The notes under the pieces: model-generated | Databases searched by the model: none | The model's input: the letters and a program-made list of their open reading frames with translations, nothing else | Told to the model about the DNA's origin: nothing | Program-made: the position numbers and the translations under genes | NCBI RefSeq assembly: GCF_907164915.1 | Contig: NC_061862.1 | Span: 88,708,846 to 88,772,845 of the forward strand | Direction of reading: 5' to 3' | Length of the DNA: 64,000 nucleotides | Origin: Impatiens glandulifera | Lineage: Eukaryota > Streptophyta > Magnoliopsida > Ericales > Balsaminaceae | Part shown: one piece after another, positions 36,790 to 49,499 of the stretch | Numbering within the stretch: the stretch's first letter is position 1 | How the letters are laid out: each line of letters begins with the position of its first letter

Positions 36790-39700
36790 TATTTATTACT
36801 AATACAAAACTCTGAAATTTAATAAAAATATACAAAATATAAAAGTTTTCTTATGAATTAGTGATAAATATATGTTTAATTTAAATTTTTTATAAACATA
36901 ATAAGAATATTTAATAAATTAAATAATATTCATAATATAAGAAATATATAAGTAAAAAAACGAAATAAATTTTAATGCAAAATATGTGTTTAATAGAGTT
37001 AATATAATTTTAAATTGAATGAAAATATGTTTATTAAAAATCTTAATTATATTATATCAAATAGAAATAATACAATTTTTTAAGTTTAATGTAAAATATA
37101 AAAATTTGTTTATAATTTAATGATAAATACAAATTTAAATCAAAATTATTTATAAACATAGTAAGAATATTTTAAGAGAAATAATATTATTAATATAAGA
37201 AATATATAAATACAAATCTACATAAAAAATATAAAATATGTTTCTAATAAGCTTAATCCAAATTTAAATTTAATGAAAGTAAGCTTAATACAAAATTTAA
37301 ATTATATTAGATCAAATAGAAAAAAATTAAATTATAATAAGTTTAAATTTAAATTTAATAAAGATGTGTTTATGAATTAATGATATATATTTGTTTAATT
37401 AAAATTAAAAAAACAATATTCTTAATAAAAAGATGTAATAATAAAACACTAAATAAAATTTAATTCAAAATATGTTTTTAAAAATATTAATATAAATTTA
37501 AATTTAATTAAAATCATTTTAATGCAAAATTTAAATTTAAATTTAATGAAAATTTAAATTATATTAGATTAAAAAAGAAAATAATTTCAGTTTAATTAAA
37601 ATTTAAAATTATTTATAAAATTATAAAAATATTTAAAAACAAGTAATATTATTAATATAAGATATAAATAAGTAAAAACCTAAATAAAATTTAATGATTT
37701 TTTTAAAATAAGTTTGATGCAAATTTTAAATTTAAATTATATTTGATTACATTAAAAATAAATTTTTAAAAATTAAAACAAAAATTAAATTTTAATTATA
37801 TTATATTTTTAGAAAAAAAATACAATTTTAATAAGTTTAATACAAATTTAAATTTAATTAAATATATTTAATGTAAAATATATAATTTATTTTTGAATTA
37901 ATAATAAATTTAAATTTAAGTCAAAATTTTAAATTATTTTTAAACATTATAAGAATGTTTAAAAATATATATATTATTTTTAATATAAGAAATATGTAAA
38001 TTAATCTAAATAAAATTTGATGTAAATTTTATTTTAAATAAGTTTAATAAAAATGTAAATTTAATAAAAATAGGTTTATCAAACATTTAAATTATATTAG
38101 ATTAAATAGAAATAATAACATTTTTAGAATTTTAATGTAAAAGATAAAAGTTTGTTTAAGATTCAATGATAAATATAAATTTAATTCAAAATTATTTATA
38201 AACATAATAAAAATATTTAAAAAATATATAAGATTAATATAAAAAATAAAAAATATATTTTTAATAAATTTCATCCAATTTTATTAATAAAAGTAAGTTT
38301 AATAAAAAATTTAAAGTATATTTGATTAAATAAAAAAAATGAAATTTTAATAAGTTTAAATTTAATATAATGAAAATACATTTAATGCAAAATATTAAAA
38401 TGTTTTTGTTAATTAATAATAAATATGAGTTTAATAAAATTTTAAAATTATTTATAAATATTATAAGAATATTTAATATTTTTTATATAAGTAAAAGATT
38501 AAATAAAATTTAATTCAAAATGTGTTTTAAAAAAAAATTAATACATGTTTAAATTTAATAAAAAAATATTTTAATGCAAAATTTTAATTTAGTGAAAATT
38601 TTAATTATATTTGACTAAATAGAAGAAAAAAAATTTAATTTTAATAAATTTTGCTTAAAATTTTATTTTATTCAAATATAAAAGTGTGTTTATGAATTAA
38701 AAATATAATAAAAGTTTAATTAAAATTTGAAAATTATTTATAAAAATTATAAAAATATTTTAAAAATAACTAATATTCTTAATATCAGAAATATATAAGT
38801 AAAAATTAAATAAAATATAATGAAAATTTTTAGTTTAATGCAAATTTCAAAATTAAATTAAATTAGATTATAAAAAAATAAAATTATAAAAAGTTTTAAA
38901 TAAATAAATTTAAATTATATTATATTTATAGAGAAAAAGAAAATTAATAAGTATAATGAAAATTTAAATTTAATTAAATACTTTTAATATAAAATATAAA
39001 ATTTATTTAAGAATTAATAATAAATTTAAGTCAAAATTTAAAATTATTTATAAAAATTATAAAATGTTTAACAAATAAATATTATTTTTAATATAAGAAA
39101 TGTATAAGTAAATTTATATAAAATTTATTTTAAATAGGTTTAATGCAAATATAAATTTAATAAAAATAAGTTAAATGTAAAATTTAAATTATATTAGAAT
39201 AAATTGAAAAAATACAATTACAAGTTTAATGGAAAATATGTTTAATGAAAAATATAAAAATTTGTTTATAAATTAAATATAAAAATAAGTTTAATTTAAA
39301 ATTATTTATAAAAATAATAAGAATATTTAAAAAAAATTATATTCTTAAAAAATATATAAGTATAAAAATAAAAAATTTGATATATGCTAAATAAAAATTT
39401 AATATAAAATATGTAAAATGAACATTTAAATTTCATAAAAATATGTTTAATGCAAAATTTAAATTTAATGAGAAAATAAATTTATATTAAAAATAATAAT
39501 TATTATGTTAAAAATAATATTAAATAAAGTAATAGTTTTGATTTAAATTTGATGTATTTAAAATTTAAATTATATATGATTAAAAAGAAAAAATGTAAAA
39601 TAAGATTTTAATAAATCTAATACAAACTTTATTAATATTTTTAAAATTTACAAAGTTAAAATAAAACAAAGTATATCATATAAGTTTATTTATTTTCAAA

Positions 39701-39830
39701 CTAAACTAAACAAGGATTATTTAAATTTGAAAATTTATAATTCTTACATTTAAAAATAAATATCATACATCTAAAATTAAACCATAATGCATAAAAACAT
39801 GCATATAAAATAAAAATATAATAATATAAA
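36790..39830 (+). repeat. AT-rich satellite-like block, copy 3
   Basis: Parallel to 18300-21400 at an offset of about 18.46 kb, with indels. No gene was seen. The frame at 38092-38274 is a by-product of the repeat and has a twin at 19642-19854. Confidence 0.75.
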
Positions 39831-40783
39831 TTTAAGTAGGATGAAAAGAAAACTTACTTAAACTCATAAATGCTGATATATAATGAATGATAATTCTAAT
39901 AATATCCTGCAATTAAAATATAATTTATAATGTTATTCAAACAATTATATTTAATAAACACATTAAAAAGATAAATATAACTATTATATATGTATGGACC
40001 AACAAACGACTCTTCTCTATGGCAGCAATATCGGATATATTTAAGTCTCTCATTTGATTCACTTTCATGATATGAGATTGATCATGTTTAAACTTACAAA
40101 TTTTACTTAATGAGAGACATAACTAGATATGGCAACTCAAATACATGAATTGACCTATTTAAAAAAATGATTCAAATAGTAAATGTACTAGGAAAAGTAA
40201 TGCAATATTGACTCTAATCAAAAGTTGAGAGTTGCAATCACAACATCTTCATGTTGCTATCTAAAGCAACATATTACATCATTCAATTCTTTAAACAATA
40301 AGATCAGAACTACATAAAAAAAAGTGTACTTAAGAGCATATTTGCCTCTAAAGTTATTTGATCGTAGTGTTTTTGCATTTGAACTATTTAAAGGGCAAGA
40401 TTGTCCATACAATTTTTAAATTGGGAATAAATTAGTATTCATGACCAATGCCATCAATTCTGCGCCATTAATTATTTCATAAAAATAAATAAACATTAAA
40501 CAACATCACACATTTTATATTTGACAAAATTATCAGAGATAGGATAAGCAACCTACCACCTAGATCTGATTTGTTTCTGATTTATAAAGTTTGTGGGGAA
40601 TTGCTTGTTAATAAGGGTAGAACAACTCCATTTAAAGAACATCTGCAACACATGCAATATATATATATTTATATTATCCAAGGAGAAAAAGGTTGATAAA
40701 GAAAACATAAAGGACTCACCCTGAATAAGATTGTCTTTGTCTTGTCTAAGGAAGATCTCCCTAAGCATACTTTGACCACATGA
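39831..40783. repeat. Duplicated segment, copy 2a (truncated)
   Basis: Near-identical to 21380-22325, including ATGTATGGACCAACAAACGA and CGGATATATTTAAGTCTC. It stops abruptly at TTTGACCACATGA (40783), where the sequence jumps to AAATTCTATTAATATTTCTAAC, the end of an AT-rich block. The membrane-protein part is therefore missing from this copy. Confidence 0.85.
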
Positions 40784-43070
40784 AGACAAATTCTATTAAT
40801 ATTTCTAACATATACAAAAGTTAAACTAAAACTGAGGATAGTTTATAAGTTTATTTATTTCCAAACTAAATATGGATTATTTAAATTTGAATTCTTATTA
40901 TTTTTAAAATCTATTATGCATAAAAAAAATATATCATGCATTTAAAAATAAACCTATAATGCATAAAAACATATCATGCATCTAAAATAGAAATATAATA
41001 ATATAAATTTAAGTAGGATGAAAAGAAAAAACTTACTTGAACTCATAAATGTTGATATATAATGAATGAGGATTCTAATAATATATATCATGTAATTAAA
41101 ATATAGTTTATAGTGTTATTCAAACAATTATATTTAATAAACACATTAAAAAGATAAATATAATTATTATACATTTATACATTTATGGACCAACAAGCGA
41201 CTCTTCTCCATGGAAGCAATATCTCTGATATATTTACGTCTCTCATTTGATTCACTTTCATGATATGCGATTGATCATGTTTAAACCTACAAATTTTAGG
41301 TAATGAGAGACATAACTAGATATGGAAATTCAAATACATGAATTGACCTATTTAAAAAAATAATTCAAATAGTAAATGTAATAGGAAAGTAATGCAATAT
41401 TGACTCTAATCAAAAGTTGAGAGTTACAATCACATCATCTTCATATTGCTATCTAAAGTAATATATTACATCATTTAATTCTTTAAACAATAACATCAAA
41501 ACTATATAACAAAGTGTACTTAAGATCATATTTGCCTTTAAACTTCTTTGATTGTAGTGTATTTGCATTTATACTATTTAAAGGGCAAGATTGTCCATAC
41601 AATTTTTAAATTGGGAGCAAATTAGTACTCATGACCAATGCCATCAATTCTGCGCTATTAATTATTTCATAAAAATAAATAAACATTGAACAAGATCACA
41701 CATTTTATATTTGACAAAATTATCAGAGATAGGATAAGCAACCTACCACATAGATCTGATTTGCTCCTGATTTATGAAGTTTATTGGGAATTGCTTGTTA
41801 ATAAGGGCATAACAACTCCATTTCAAGAACATCTGCAACACATGCAATATATATATATATATATATTTATATTATCCAAGGAGAAAAAGGTTGATAAAGA
41901 AAACAGAAAGGACTCACCCTGGATAAGATTGTCTTGTTTAAGGAAGATCTCCCTAAGCATACTTTGACCACATGAATTATACTTGAAAACGATGAAAAAT
42001 GCTCTTATCCGCGTGAACATCTAAGAGATCAACATGAAAAATAGAGAACATAGATAATGATGTTCCACTACCCAATCTAAGAATTCAAATTACACCACAT
42101 TTCCTAGTTAGTGTTCTCAAGTATATACAATGCTTGAGTTCTGGTCTCAAGATTAGAGAAGAATTACAAATTAGATTATCAATCTAGAGTTACCGTAAAT
42201 GAAATCTCTTAGTCGCTCTGCTCTGAACATGGAACGTATAGATCGGCATTAGTAATAGTATAATCGAATTACTTCTACTTCTACGCAACCGCCAACACTT
42301 TAGGGTATTATCATCATGATTATCATTAATTGATGATCAATTGGATTTTGAAAAACAAAATTTGTTGGTCGTGGCGGATCCAGGTTAATACGGTATGCAA
42401 CGAACATCGTTTGCCCAAAATCATAGAAAACAATATAAACGTAAAAGAGAAGAACAGAATGAACCAAAATTAGTAGAGGGACAACATCGATCCATATATG
42501 TGAATACTCCCACAATCAAGAGTCCCCCGAGTTTAATCTGAACTATAATAATCAACGCCAGCATCAGACAAATGCACCCCAAAATCGAACCGACCGCCGA
42601 GACAAGATACCCAATCTAAAGAGCAGTTCTGTTAATATATGCAACCTCAATTGTGAAGATTCTCCGGTGATTGTTATTAACAAGTTTGACCATACGAATG
42701 ACCTACTTCAACCCCAACGGAATGATGCTAGAGAAGAGGAAAGAGTCGAAGGAATAGACATGATAGACGACTAGATCCTCGAGAATTTTTAAGGTGGGCG
42801 CAACTTGAATCGTTGACGAAGTCGGCATTTAGTTTCCAAGCGAGGCTAATGAAGACTGCTATATATGGTGAAGAGATAGTTCATTAGATTTTAATTCAAC
42901 ATCATCTTATAGATTTCCTTAAAGATTTACTTTTTAATTGTCTAGAATATTCTGTTAAGATTTACTTTTTATTTGTCTTGGATTTTGGGAATTTTTTTGT
43001 TATTTGTTTTATCGGCACCTTCCCCGAGGTTGATTGACAATATTTGATATCTTTCCACGTATCCCAATAC
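40784..43070. repeat. Duplicated segment, copy 2b (complete)
   Basis: Starts with the end of an AT-rich block (compare 35970-36250). It then repeats the segment from about 41190 (ATGGACCAACAAGCGA) through the exon-like stretches (41686-42020) to the MEE60-like pseudogene. It is more diverged from 21.4-23.4 kb than copy 2a is, so the two halves have different histories. Confidence 0.8.
42300..42886 (-). pseudogene. MEE60-like small membrane protein, pseudogene copy 2
   Basis: The same gene piece as 22704-23260 with different damage. An N-terminal helix is readable (AVFISLAWKLNADFVNDSSC), then a frameshift leads to LVVYHVYSFDSFLFS. Next comes a TAG where copy 1 has an arginine codon (after INRTAL), then IGYLVSAVGSILGCICLM and IQIKLG-type sequence in frame. 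After another frame change comes the last helix (PLLILVHSVLLFYVYIVF). The lesions not shared with copy 1 show that both copies decayed separately after duplication. Confidence 0.6.
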
Positions 43071-43736
43071 ACTTCAAATTTCAAATTTCAAATATCAAAT
43101 TATATTATTATTATATTATATATATTTATATATCAATGTTTTTAAAATATTTAAATTTAATATATATATATAATAAACAAAATATATTATATGAGTTTTT
43201 ATTATAATTTCAATTTTTTAATTTTTTTAGATTATGTTATATAATACTAATAATTTAATATATATAATATTTATTTTTATTTAAAGAAAACTAATAAAAA
43301 ATATAATATTTGTTTAAGGTTTATTTTTATATATAAATAAATACATTAAATTGAACAAATTTTAAAATTAAATCTATTTTACTTAATTTAATTCTAATTC
43401 ACTTAAATAATCATTGATAAGCTTAATTTAATCCTCAGTAATGTTTTCAATATCAATTGCTTATTATTTACCCGTTCATTTGTTCAAGGAAATCAAAAGG
43501 TATATTAAATTCCCCAAATCAAGCTATTTTTTCATTTTTTAAATTTCAGATTCTACCTCCTTTGTCCAAATTATCTTTAAATCATGAAATTTTTTCAATT
43601 TGATTCACCTACCCCTTACTAAACCATTTAAGTCCATATTCAAATTAAATCCAAGTAGATTGTAATGACATTCTAAAAATTAAATTACGATATTTATTAA
43701 ATTATTCGGTGTGAATACTCGATCACATGACCTTAA

Positions 43737-45005
43737 TTAGGGGTGAGCAAACGGGTAAACCCAACCTGTATTACCCAACCCATATTCAACTCAAATTAAA
43801 TTTACCCAACACATATAATTTACTAATATGGGTTGGGTATAGATTGGGTAACCCAAATTATTTTTTTATTTTTTTCATTTAACATTGACTCATTTAACAC
43901 ATTTTTATCCATTCAACACGTTTTTTACATGATTAACATATTTTTAACATGTTTAGTAATCCATATTTTACACGTTTTTGGCACGTTTTAACACATTTTA
44001 ACACGTTTCCCACGTTTTTGACTCGTTTAATATGTTTTTCACACATTTAAAATGTATTTCACATTTTTGGCACGTTTTGTCACGTTGAACACGTTTTTCA
44101 TGTTTTTGACATGTTTAACACACTTTTAACACGTTTAAAACATTTTTGACACGTTTGACACGTTTTGCACGAAAACGACACATTTAACACATTTTGACAT
44201 GTTTTTCACATTTTTGGCACGATTTAACATGTTTATCACGTTTTCCAAACGATTTTCACGTTTTTTTGCACGTTTCACACGTTTTGAACATGTTTATCAC
44301 GTTTTACACGTTTTTGGCACGTTTTACACGTTTTTGGCACGTTTAACACATTTTGGACATGTTTTCACGTTTTTGGTACGTTTTCACGTTTTTTACATGT
44401 TTTGACAGATTTAACACATTTCTCAATTTTGATACGTTTAATACGTTTTTCACTTGTTTAACGTGCTAAAATATGAAAAATGTGTTAAACGTGCCAAAAA
44501 CGTGAAAAACGTGTTAAACATGCCAAAACGTGTAAAACGTGATAAAACTTGTCAAAATGTGTGAACGTGCAAAAACTATGTAAACATGTTAAAAATATAT
44601 TATATATACAAAAATGTCAAAAACGTGTTAAACGTGCCAAAAACGTGAAAAATGTAAAAAAAAAGTACCAAAATGTGTTAAATGTGCTAAAAATGTATTC
44701 AATGAACCAAAACGTGTTCAACATGTCAAAAACGTGTTCAAGATGTCAAAAACGTGTTAAACGTGTTCAACATGTCAAAAACGTGTTAAACGTACTAAAA
44801 ATGTAAAAAAACGTATTAAACGTGTGAAAAATGTGTAAACGTGTGAAAAACATGTTAAATATGTCAAAAACGTGTTAAAAGTGTTAAAAACGTGTTAACC
44901 GTGTGAAAAATGTGTAAACGTGTGAAAAACATGTTAAATATGTCAAAAACGTGTTAACCGTGTGAAAACGTGTTAAATATGTCAAATACGTGTTCAACTT
45001 AAATT
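43737..45005. mobile_element. Foldback element, copy 2, right end lost
   Basis: The left end is TTAGGGGTGAGCAAACGGG. The array runs as CACGTTTTTGGCACG-type units to about 44460 and then as the reverse complement (AACGTGTTAAACGTGCC) to 45000. The terminal GGGTTTG...GCTCACCCC end present in copy 1 is absent. After AATTTGGAAGATGATTAG the sequence passes into the tRNA-like tandem array. It therefore came with the larger duplication and was then truncated. Confidence 0.75.
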
Positions 45006-45029
45006 TGGAAGATGATTAGTTTATATATA

Positions 45030-46411
45030 TATAGATTAGTTAGTTAAAAATTTGAACTATATTGTTAAAATGTCACGCGTTTATAAAATTTTGGGTTAAA
45101 TTTAAAATATAAAGTGTTATTAGCCTAGTTGGTTAAAAGGTTGTACTTGTTTTGTTAGGTTGCAAGTTCGAACCATACTTATAACATTTTTTATTTTATT
45201 TTTAACCGTTTTAAGTTTATGGGCGGGTCAACCCACAGACCTAAGTATCCACAACTCTCACATATATCCAAATTAACCACAACTCTCGACCCGACAATCC
45301 GGACACTTTAAAAATTAAGCATCATTATATATATATATATATTAGTTAGTTAAAAAGATGAATTTATATTGTTAAAATATCACGCGTTTATCAAATTTGG
45401 GGTTGAATTTAAAATATAAAGTGTTATTAGCATAGTTGGTTAAAAGGTTGTACTTGTTTTGTTAGATTGCAAGTTCGAACCATACCTATAGTATTTTTAA
45501 TTTTATTTTTAACCGTTTTAAGTTTATGGGCGGGTCAACCCATAATCCGACCCAAGTATCCATTTACTCTCACATATATCCAAATAACCACAACTCTCGA
45601 CCCGGTAATTCGGACACTTTAAAAATTAATCATCATTATATATATATAGATTAGTTAGTTAAAAAGTTGAACTTATATTGTTAAAATGTCACGCGTTTAT
45701 CAAATTTTGAGTTTAATTTAAAATATAATGTCTTATTAGCCTAGTTGGTTAGAAGGTATTACTTGTTTTGTTAGGTTGCAAATTCGAACCATACCTATAG
45801 CATTTTTAATTTTATTTTTAACCGTTTTAAGTTTATGGGCGGGTCAACCCACAATCCGACCCAAGTATCCATTTACTCTCACATGTATCCAAATTAACCA
45901 CAGCTCTCGACCCAGCAATCCGAACACTTTAAAAATTAAGCATCATTATATATATATAGATTAGTTAGTTAAAAAGTTGAACTTATATTGTTAAAATGTC
46001 ATGCGTTTATCAAATTTTGAGTTGAATTTAAAATATAAAATGTTATTAGCCTAGTTGGTAAAAAGTTTTACTTGTTTTGTTAAGTTGCAAGTTCGAACCA
46101 TACATATAACATTTTTAATTTTAGTTTTAACCGTTTGAAATTTATGGGCGGGTCAACCCACAATCTGACCCAAATATCCAATTACTCTCACATATATCTA
46201 AATTAACCACAACTCTCGACCCCGTAATCGGGACACTTTAAAAATTAAGCATCATTATATATATATATATATATATATATAGATTAGTTAGTTAAAAAAT
46301 TGAACTTATATTGTTAAAATGTCACGCGTTTATCAAATTTTGGGTTGAATTTAAAATACAAAGTGTTATTAGCCTAGTTGGTTAAAATGTTGTATTTGTT
46401 TTGTTAGGTTG
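45030..46411 (+). repeat. Tandem array of ~310-bp units with tRNA-like (SINE-type) core, left part
   Basis: Units start with GTGTTATTAGCCTAGTTGG at 45114, 45421, 45730, 46040 and 46363 (spacings 307, 309, 310 and 323). Each has a pol III A-box-like TTAGCCTAGTTGG and about 40 bases later a B-box-like GGTTGCAAGTTCGAACC, then a T-run. The rest is GGGCGGGTCAACCCACAATC, ACTCTCGACCCG and an (AT)n spacer. A tRNA-derived SINE origin is likely, but head-to-tail tandem arrangement is unusual for SINEs. The last unit is split by the Copia element. Confidence 0.7.
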
Positions 46412-46532
46412 TGTTAGAAAATAATTGTTAGAACTTATGAAAGGTTTAATGAATAGATAAATGAAGTTCAAATAAATATGTTAAACCGCTAAGTCATATC
46501 AAGTATATTAATTGGTTTAAATATAACAAGAA

Positions 46533-46603
46533 GTTGTTGTAGCATAGTGGTAAATACCTCTGTCTGTCACACAGGTGACCAGGGATAAAATCTTACTGGC
46601 TGC
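46533..46603 (+). other. tRNA-Asp-like sequence inside 5' LTR
   Basis: The 71 bases align without gaps to plant tRNA-Asp(GUC) as I remember it. The D-arm side GTTGTTGTAGCATAGTGGTA, the anticodon loop CTGTCAC and the GGTGACC variable region are all in register. The T-arm and acceptor 3' side are degraded, so it is not a working tRNA gene. A second copy lies at the same place in the 3' LTR. Confidence 0.7.
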
Positions 46604-46904
46604 AAATAATATTTAAAGTTTTGTTATTTCAGGGAAACTGAGCATTCGGTTGGAAATATATATATGTTTGAAGTAAAAGGCTCTGGTCAAGGAGTTCGGT
46701 CAATCGGAGATCGGTCAAACCGGTTCGGTCTGTAAAGTTCAGTCAACCGGTTCAGTGAGTAAAGTTCAGTCAACCGGCTCGGAGTTCGGTCAACCAGCAC
46801 TTAATGTAGCATGGCCGGTCATAAATGAGTTCCGGTTTATTGAATGCTCCGGTTGATTAAATGTAACCGCTCCGGTAATAAATGCTCCGATTATTAAATA
46901 AACT

Positions 46905-47150
46905 GCAGGCAGCAGGTAGCTGCCAGGCATACTTGTCTAAATCCAGAAGCAACCTCCAAGCAGCAGGTAGCTGCCAGGCATACTTGTCTAAATCCAGAAG
47001 CAACCTCCAAGCAGCAGGTAGCTGTCAGGCATGCTTGTCTAAATCCAGAAGCAACCTCCAAGCAACAGGTAGCTGTCAGGCATGCTTGTCTAAATCCAGA
47101 AGCAACCTCCAAGCAGCAGGTAACTATCAGGCATGCTTTTCCAAGATGTC
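46905..47150 (+). repeat. 51-bp minisatellite in 5' LTR, about 5 copies
   Basis: The unit AGGTAGCTGCCAGGCATACT then TGTCTAAATCCAGAAGCAACC recurs every 51 bases (46914, 46965 and on). Because 51 is a multiple of three, several frames stay open through it on both strands. The 3' LTR keeps only about three units. Confidence 0.85.
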
Positions 47151-47174
47151 TAGCAAATCTCTGAAACAGGCGGT

Positions 47175-47285
47175 CGGCTAAGTGCATGTCTGTCATGTGT
47201 CCAAAATGCAAACCGGCTAAGTGCATGTCTTCCATGTGTCCAAAATGCAAACCGGCTAAGTGCATGTCTGCCATGTGTCCAAATT
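47175..47285 (+). repeat. 39-bp minisatellite in 5' LTR, 3 copies
   Basis: The unit CTAAGTGCATGTCTGCCATG then TGTCCAAAATGCAAACCGG is repeated three times. The same three-copy array is at 50381-50485 in the 3' LTR. Confidence 0.85.
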
Positions 47286-48022
47286 GATCTGTCCAAAAGG
47301 AAAGGCGTGCAAGCCTATTTGATCATTACCGGTTTCCAGCGTCCAATCTCATAGAGAGAGAAAATATGACCGTTGTCATATTTTTCATATAAATAGAAGC
47401 CAAGGAAGAAATTTTGAAAAGCATCAAAGTATTAAATTGTCAAAAACGGTTCTGAAAATATTAAGAGAGAGAAAGAAATCTCACGCGCGATCCAAAACTA
47501 TTGTTTCATTTACCGAAAGTTTTACTATACTGTGTTATTTGTATTACATCAGAGTGAAGTGGTGTAACCGGCGAGTAGCGAGTTATGCTCGTCCGACATT
47601 GTGTGAGTGTTGTAAACATTCAATTTAGTGGAGATCCTTCTCATAATCTGAGAAGAAGGGGATACGTAGGAGGGTTTGCTCCGAACATCCATAAAAATCT
47701 TGTCTTGTGTTATTTTCTTTATTTCTGCTCACTCACTCTAAACTGAAATATCACTTATTTCAAACCGAACCGGTCCATTTCTCCATTCTAACCGACTCCT
47801 CCTAAATACTCTCCAAACCGATTCCTATTCGTTGCTTCAGATTGAAACGGACATTTCCGCACTTGAACTCGGTTCAAGAGTCTGTGACAATCTGTATAGT
47901 GTTAAGAGCGGTTTTAGTCTCTAACCGGACTATCACCAAATTGTGTTGCGTGTTGTAAGCGGTTACCCTTCCAGAAACTGGAAACACCCCGATCCTCCAA
48001 GGGCGTCCCCGCTCCTAACAAG

Positions 48023-48034
48023 TGGTATCAGAGC
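48023..48034 (+). promoter_or_regulatory. Primer binding site (initiator tRNA-Met)
   Basis: TGGTATCAGAGC lies two bases after the 5' LTR. It is the standard plant Copia primer site, complementary to the 3' end of initiator tRNA-Met. Confidence 0.92.
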
Positions 48035-48068
48035 GAGGTTCTTAACACTCAAGCAACCGAATATCATC

Positions 48069-49361
48069 ATGTCTTTCATCAACGAGCCCCCCATGTTCTG
48101 CATCGAAGAATATGTTGAGTGGAAGATACGGATGGAAGTGCATTTGGCCTCACAAGACGATGAAATGTGGTATGTTATTACCGATGGCCCGATAAAAATT
48201 GATAAGGCAAGATACAAATGGACGACGGAAGATAAGAAGATGAATAACCTGGATAATGTTGCCAAAAACATTTTGTTCAAGTCGTTGGACAGAAACATGT
48301 TTAGTAAGATCAAACTGTGCTCTTCTGCTAAAGAAATTTGGGAGAAGTTGATCCAACTGTGTGAAGGCAGCGACCAAATAAAGGAGAACCGGAAAGAGGA
48401 GAAGGCTCTGATAGCTACTGAAATCAATAACAAATGGGCCGATAGCGATTCGGACGACTCATCATCCAGCGACGGTGATGATAAAGTTGATACATGCTTC
48501 GCGGCTGAGAAAGAATCTGAGGTATTTGATTTTTCTTCTGAAGAATTTACTAAAGAAGACTTAGTTATTGCACTCAACGATATGGTCGCTGAGTTCAAAA
48601 AATTGTCTTTTCTCATACCGACCCGGACAAAATATGAAACCGGAGAGTCAAGTGGTACCGCTGGTGAGCCAAGCAGAACCAAGACTTACGAACCGATTGG
48701 ACTATCCTTAGAGAATGAGAAGCTCAAGGAGACAGTCCAATCGTTAACCGAAGAAAATTAGAGAATCAAATATGTCACAGCTTCTTGGAAGAGATCTAGT
48801 GAAGCGGTAAGCCAGATGTCTAATTACCAAAGACATCCCAAATGTAAATTTGGTATTGATTATAACAAATCCGCCACTCACAATCATTCCAACGGGATGA
48901 AACTCACAAAAGACAATCTTCCTTTCATAAGATTTGTCAAGAGTTCATCAACCGACAATGAGGCACAACGTGACTCAAAACCGGAAAAAGAAATAAAATA
49001 TGTAAGTCCAACTGACTCGGAAAGATGGCTTCATCCTGAGAGAAGGAAAGCCAACCGGCCAACAAGTAAACAAACCGATACACACCCACATAAAATTAAT
49101 CAAAAGTCACCACAAAATAAGGCACTCTTAGGACAACAGAAAGATGTCAAGCCAAGCACCGGAAAAGTAATTAGAACCATAACCGGGAAAGTTATCCGAC
49201 TTATTAAAGTCTGGATTCCCAAGGGACTAATAAGCCACGGACCCAAAGAAAAATGGGGACCAGATTTTCTATTGTCTATGAATGCAGGTAAATCAAGACA
49301 GAAGCTTGGAAGAGACAGCATGGCATCCGGACAGTCGACTGCTGACGAACACATCATATGA
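48069..49361 (+). pseudogene. Copia gag, one in-frame TAG, internally deleted
   Basis: The likely start is MSFINEPPMFCIEEYVEWKI shortly after the primer site. The frame also extends upstream into the LTR, but that part has no gag features. UBN2/DUF4219-type gag sequence follows (KIRMEVHLASQDDEMWYVIT, AKNILFKSLDRNMFSKIKLC). The middle of gag seems to be missing: after IQLCEGSDQIKENRKEEKAL it passes to the acidic linker ADSDSDDSSSSDGDD without a zinc knuckle. TAG at 48759-48761 interrupts the frame, which then continues in phase (RIKYVTASWKRSSEAV) to 49361. The part EVFDFSSEEFTKEDLVIALN closely matches the gag of the element at the right edge. Confidence 0.8.
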
Positions 49362-49464
49362 AGAGAACAAACATGAAGTGGCTAACATCCTCACAAAGCC
49401 ACTTCTCGAGTCTAAGTTTTATTCCCTTAGAAATATTTTAGGATTGTTAGATTACAAAATTTGA
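49362..49464 (+). pseudogene. RNase H C-terminal remnant of Copia pol
   Basis: ENKHEVANILTKPLLESKFY then SLRNILGLLDYK matches the last residues of Copia RNase H (compare VADIFTKPLQEAKFSHFRNI in the element at 59944). It follows gag directly in another frame, which places the internal deletion end near 49290-49365. Confidence 0.8.
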
Positions 49465-49499
49465 AGAAAAATTGTTAAAAAAAAATCTCCTTAAACCAA

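Larger units (their letters stand above)
46412..48020 (+). repeat. 5' LTR of deleted Copia element
   Basis: About 1.6 kb. From the left: a tRNA-Asp-like stretch (46533-46603), a U3 part with repeated GTTCGGTCAACCGG words (46690-46800), a 51-bp minisatellite, a 39-bp minisatellite, a TATA box (CATATAAATAG near 47386), and R/U5 ending GCGTCCCCGCTCCTAACA. It is longer than the 3' LTR, largely because it has more 51-bp units. All long frames in it are by-products of the 51-bp repeat. Confidence 0.9.

Noticed and set aside
45114..45190. Functional tRNA gene in the 310-bp unit
   Set aside because: A-box-like and B-box-like sequences are present but the acceptor and anticodon stems do not pair. It is tRNA-derived at most.
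46882..47274. Open frames of 99 and 126 residues with perfect peptide repeats on both strands
   Set aside because: They are produced by the 51-bp and 39-bp LTR minisatellites, whose lengths are multiples of three. There is no independent sign of coding.
47943..48068. Upstream extension of gag into the 5' LTR
   Set aside because: It crosses the LTR end and primer site. The gag features begin at the methionine at 48069.
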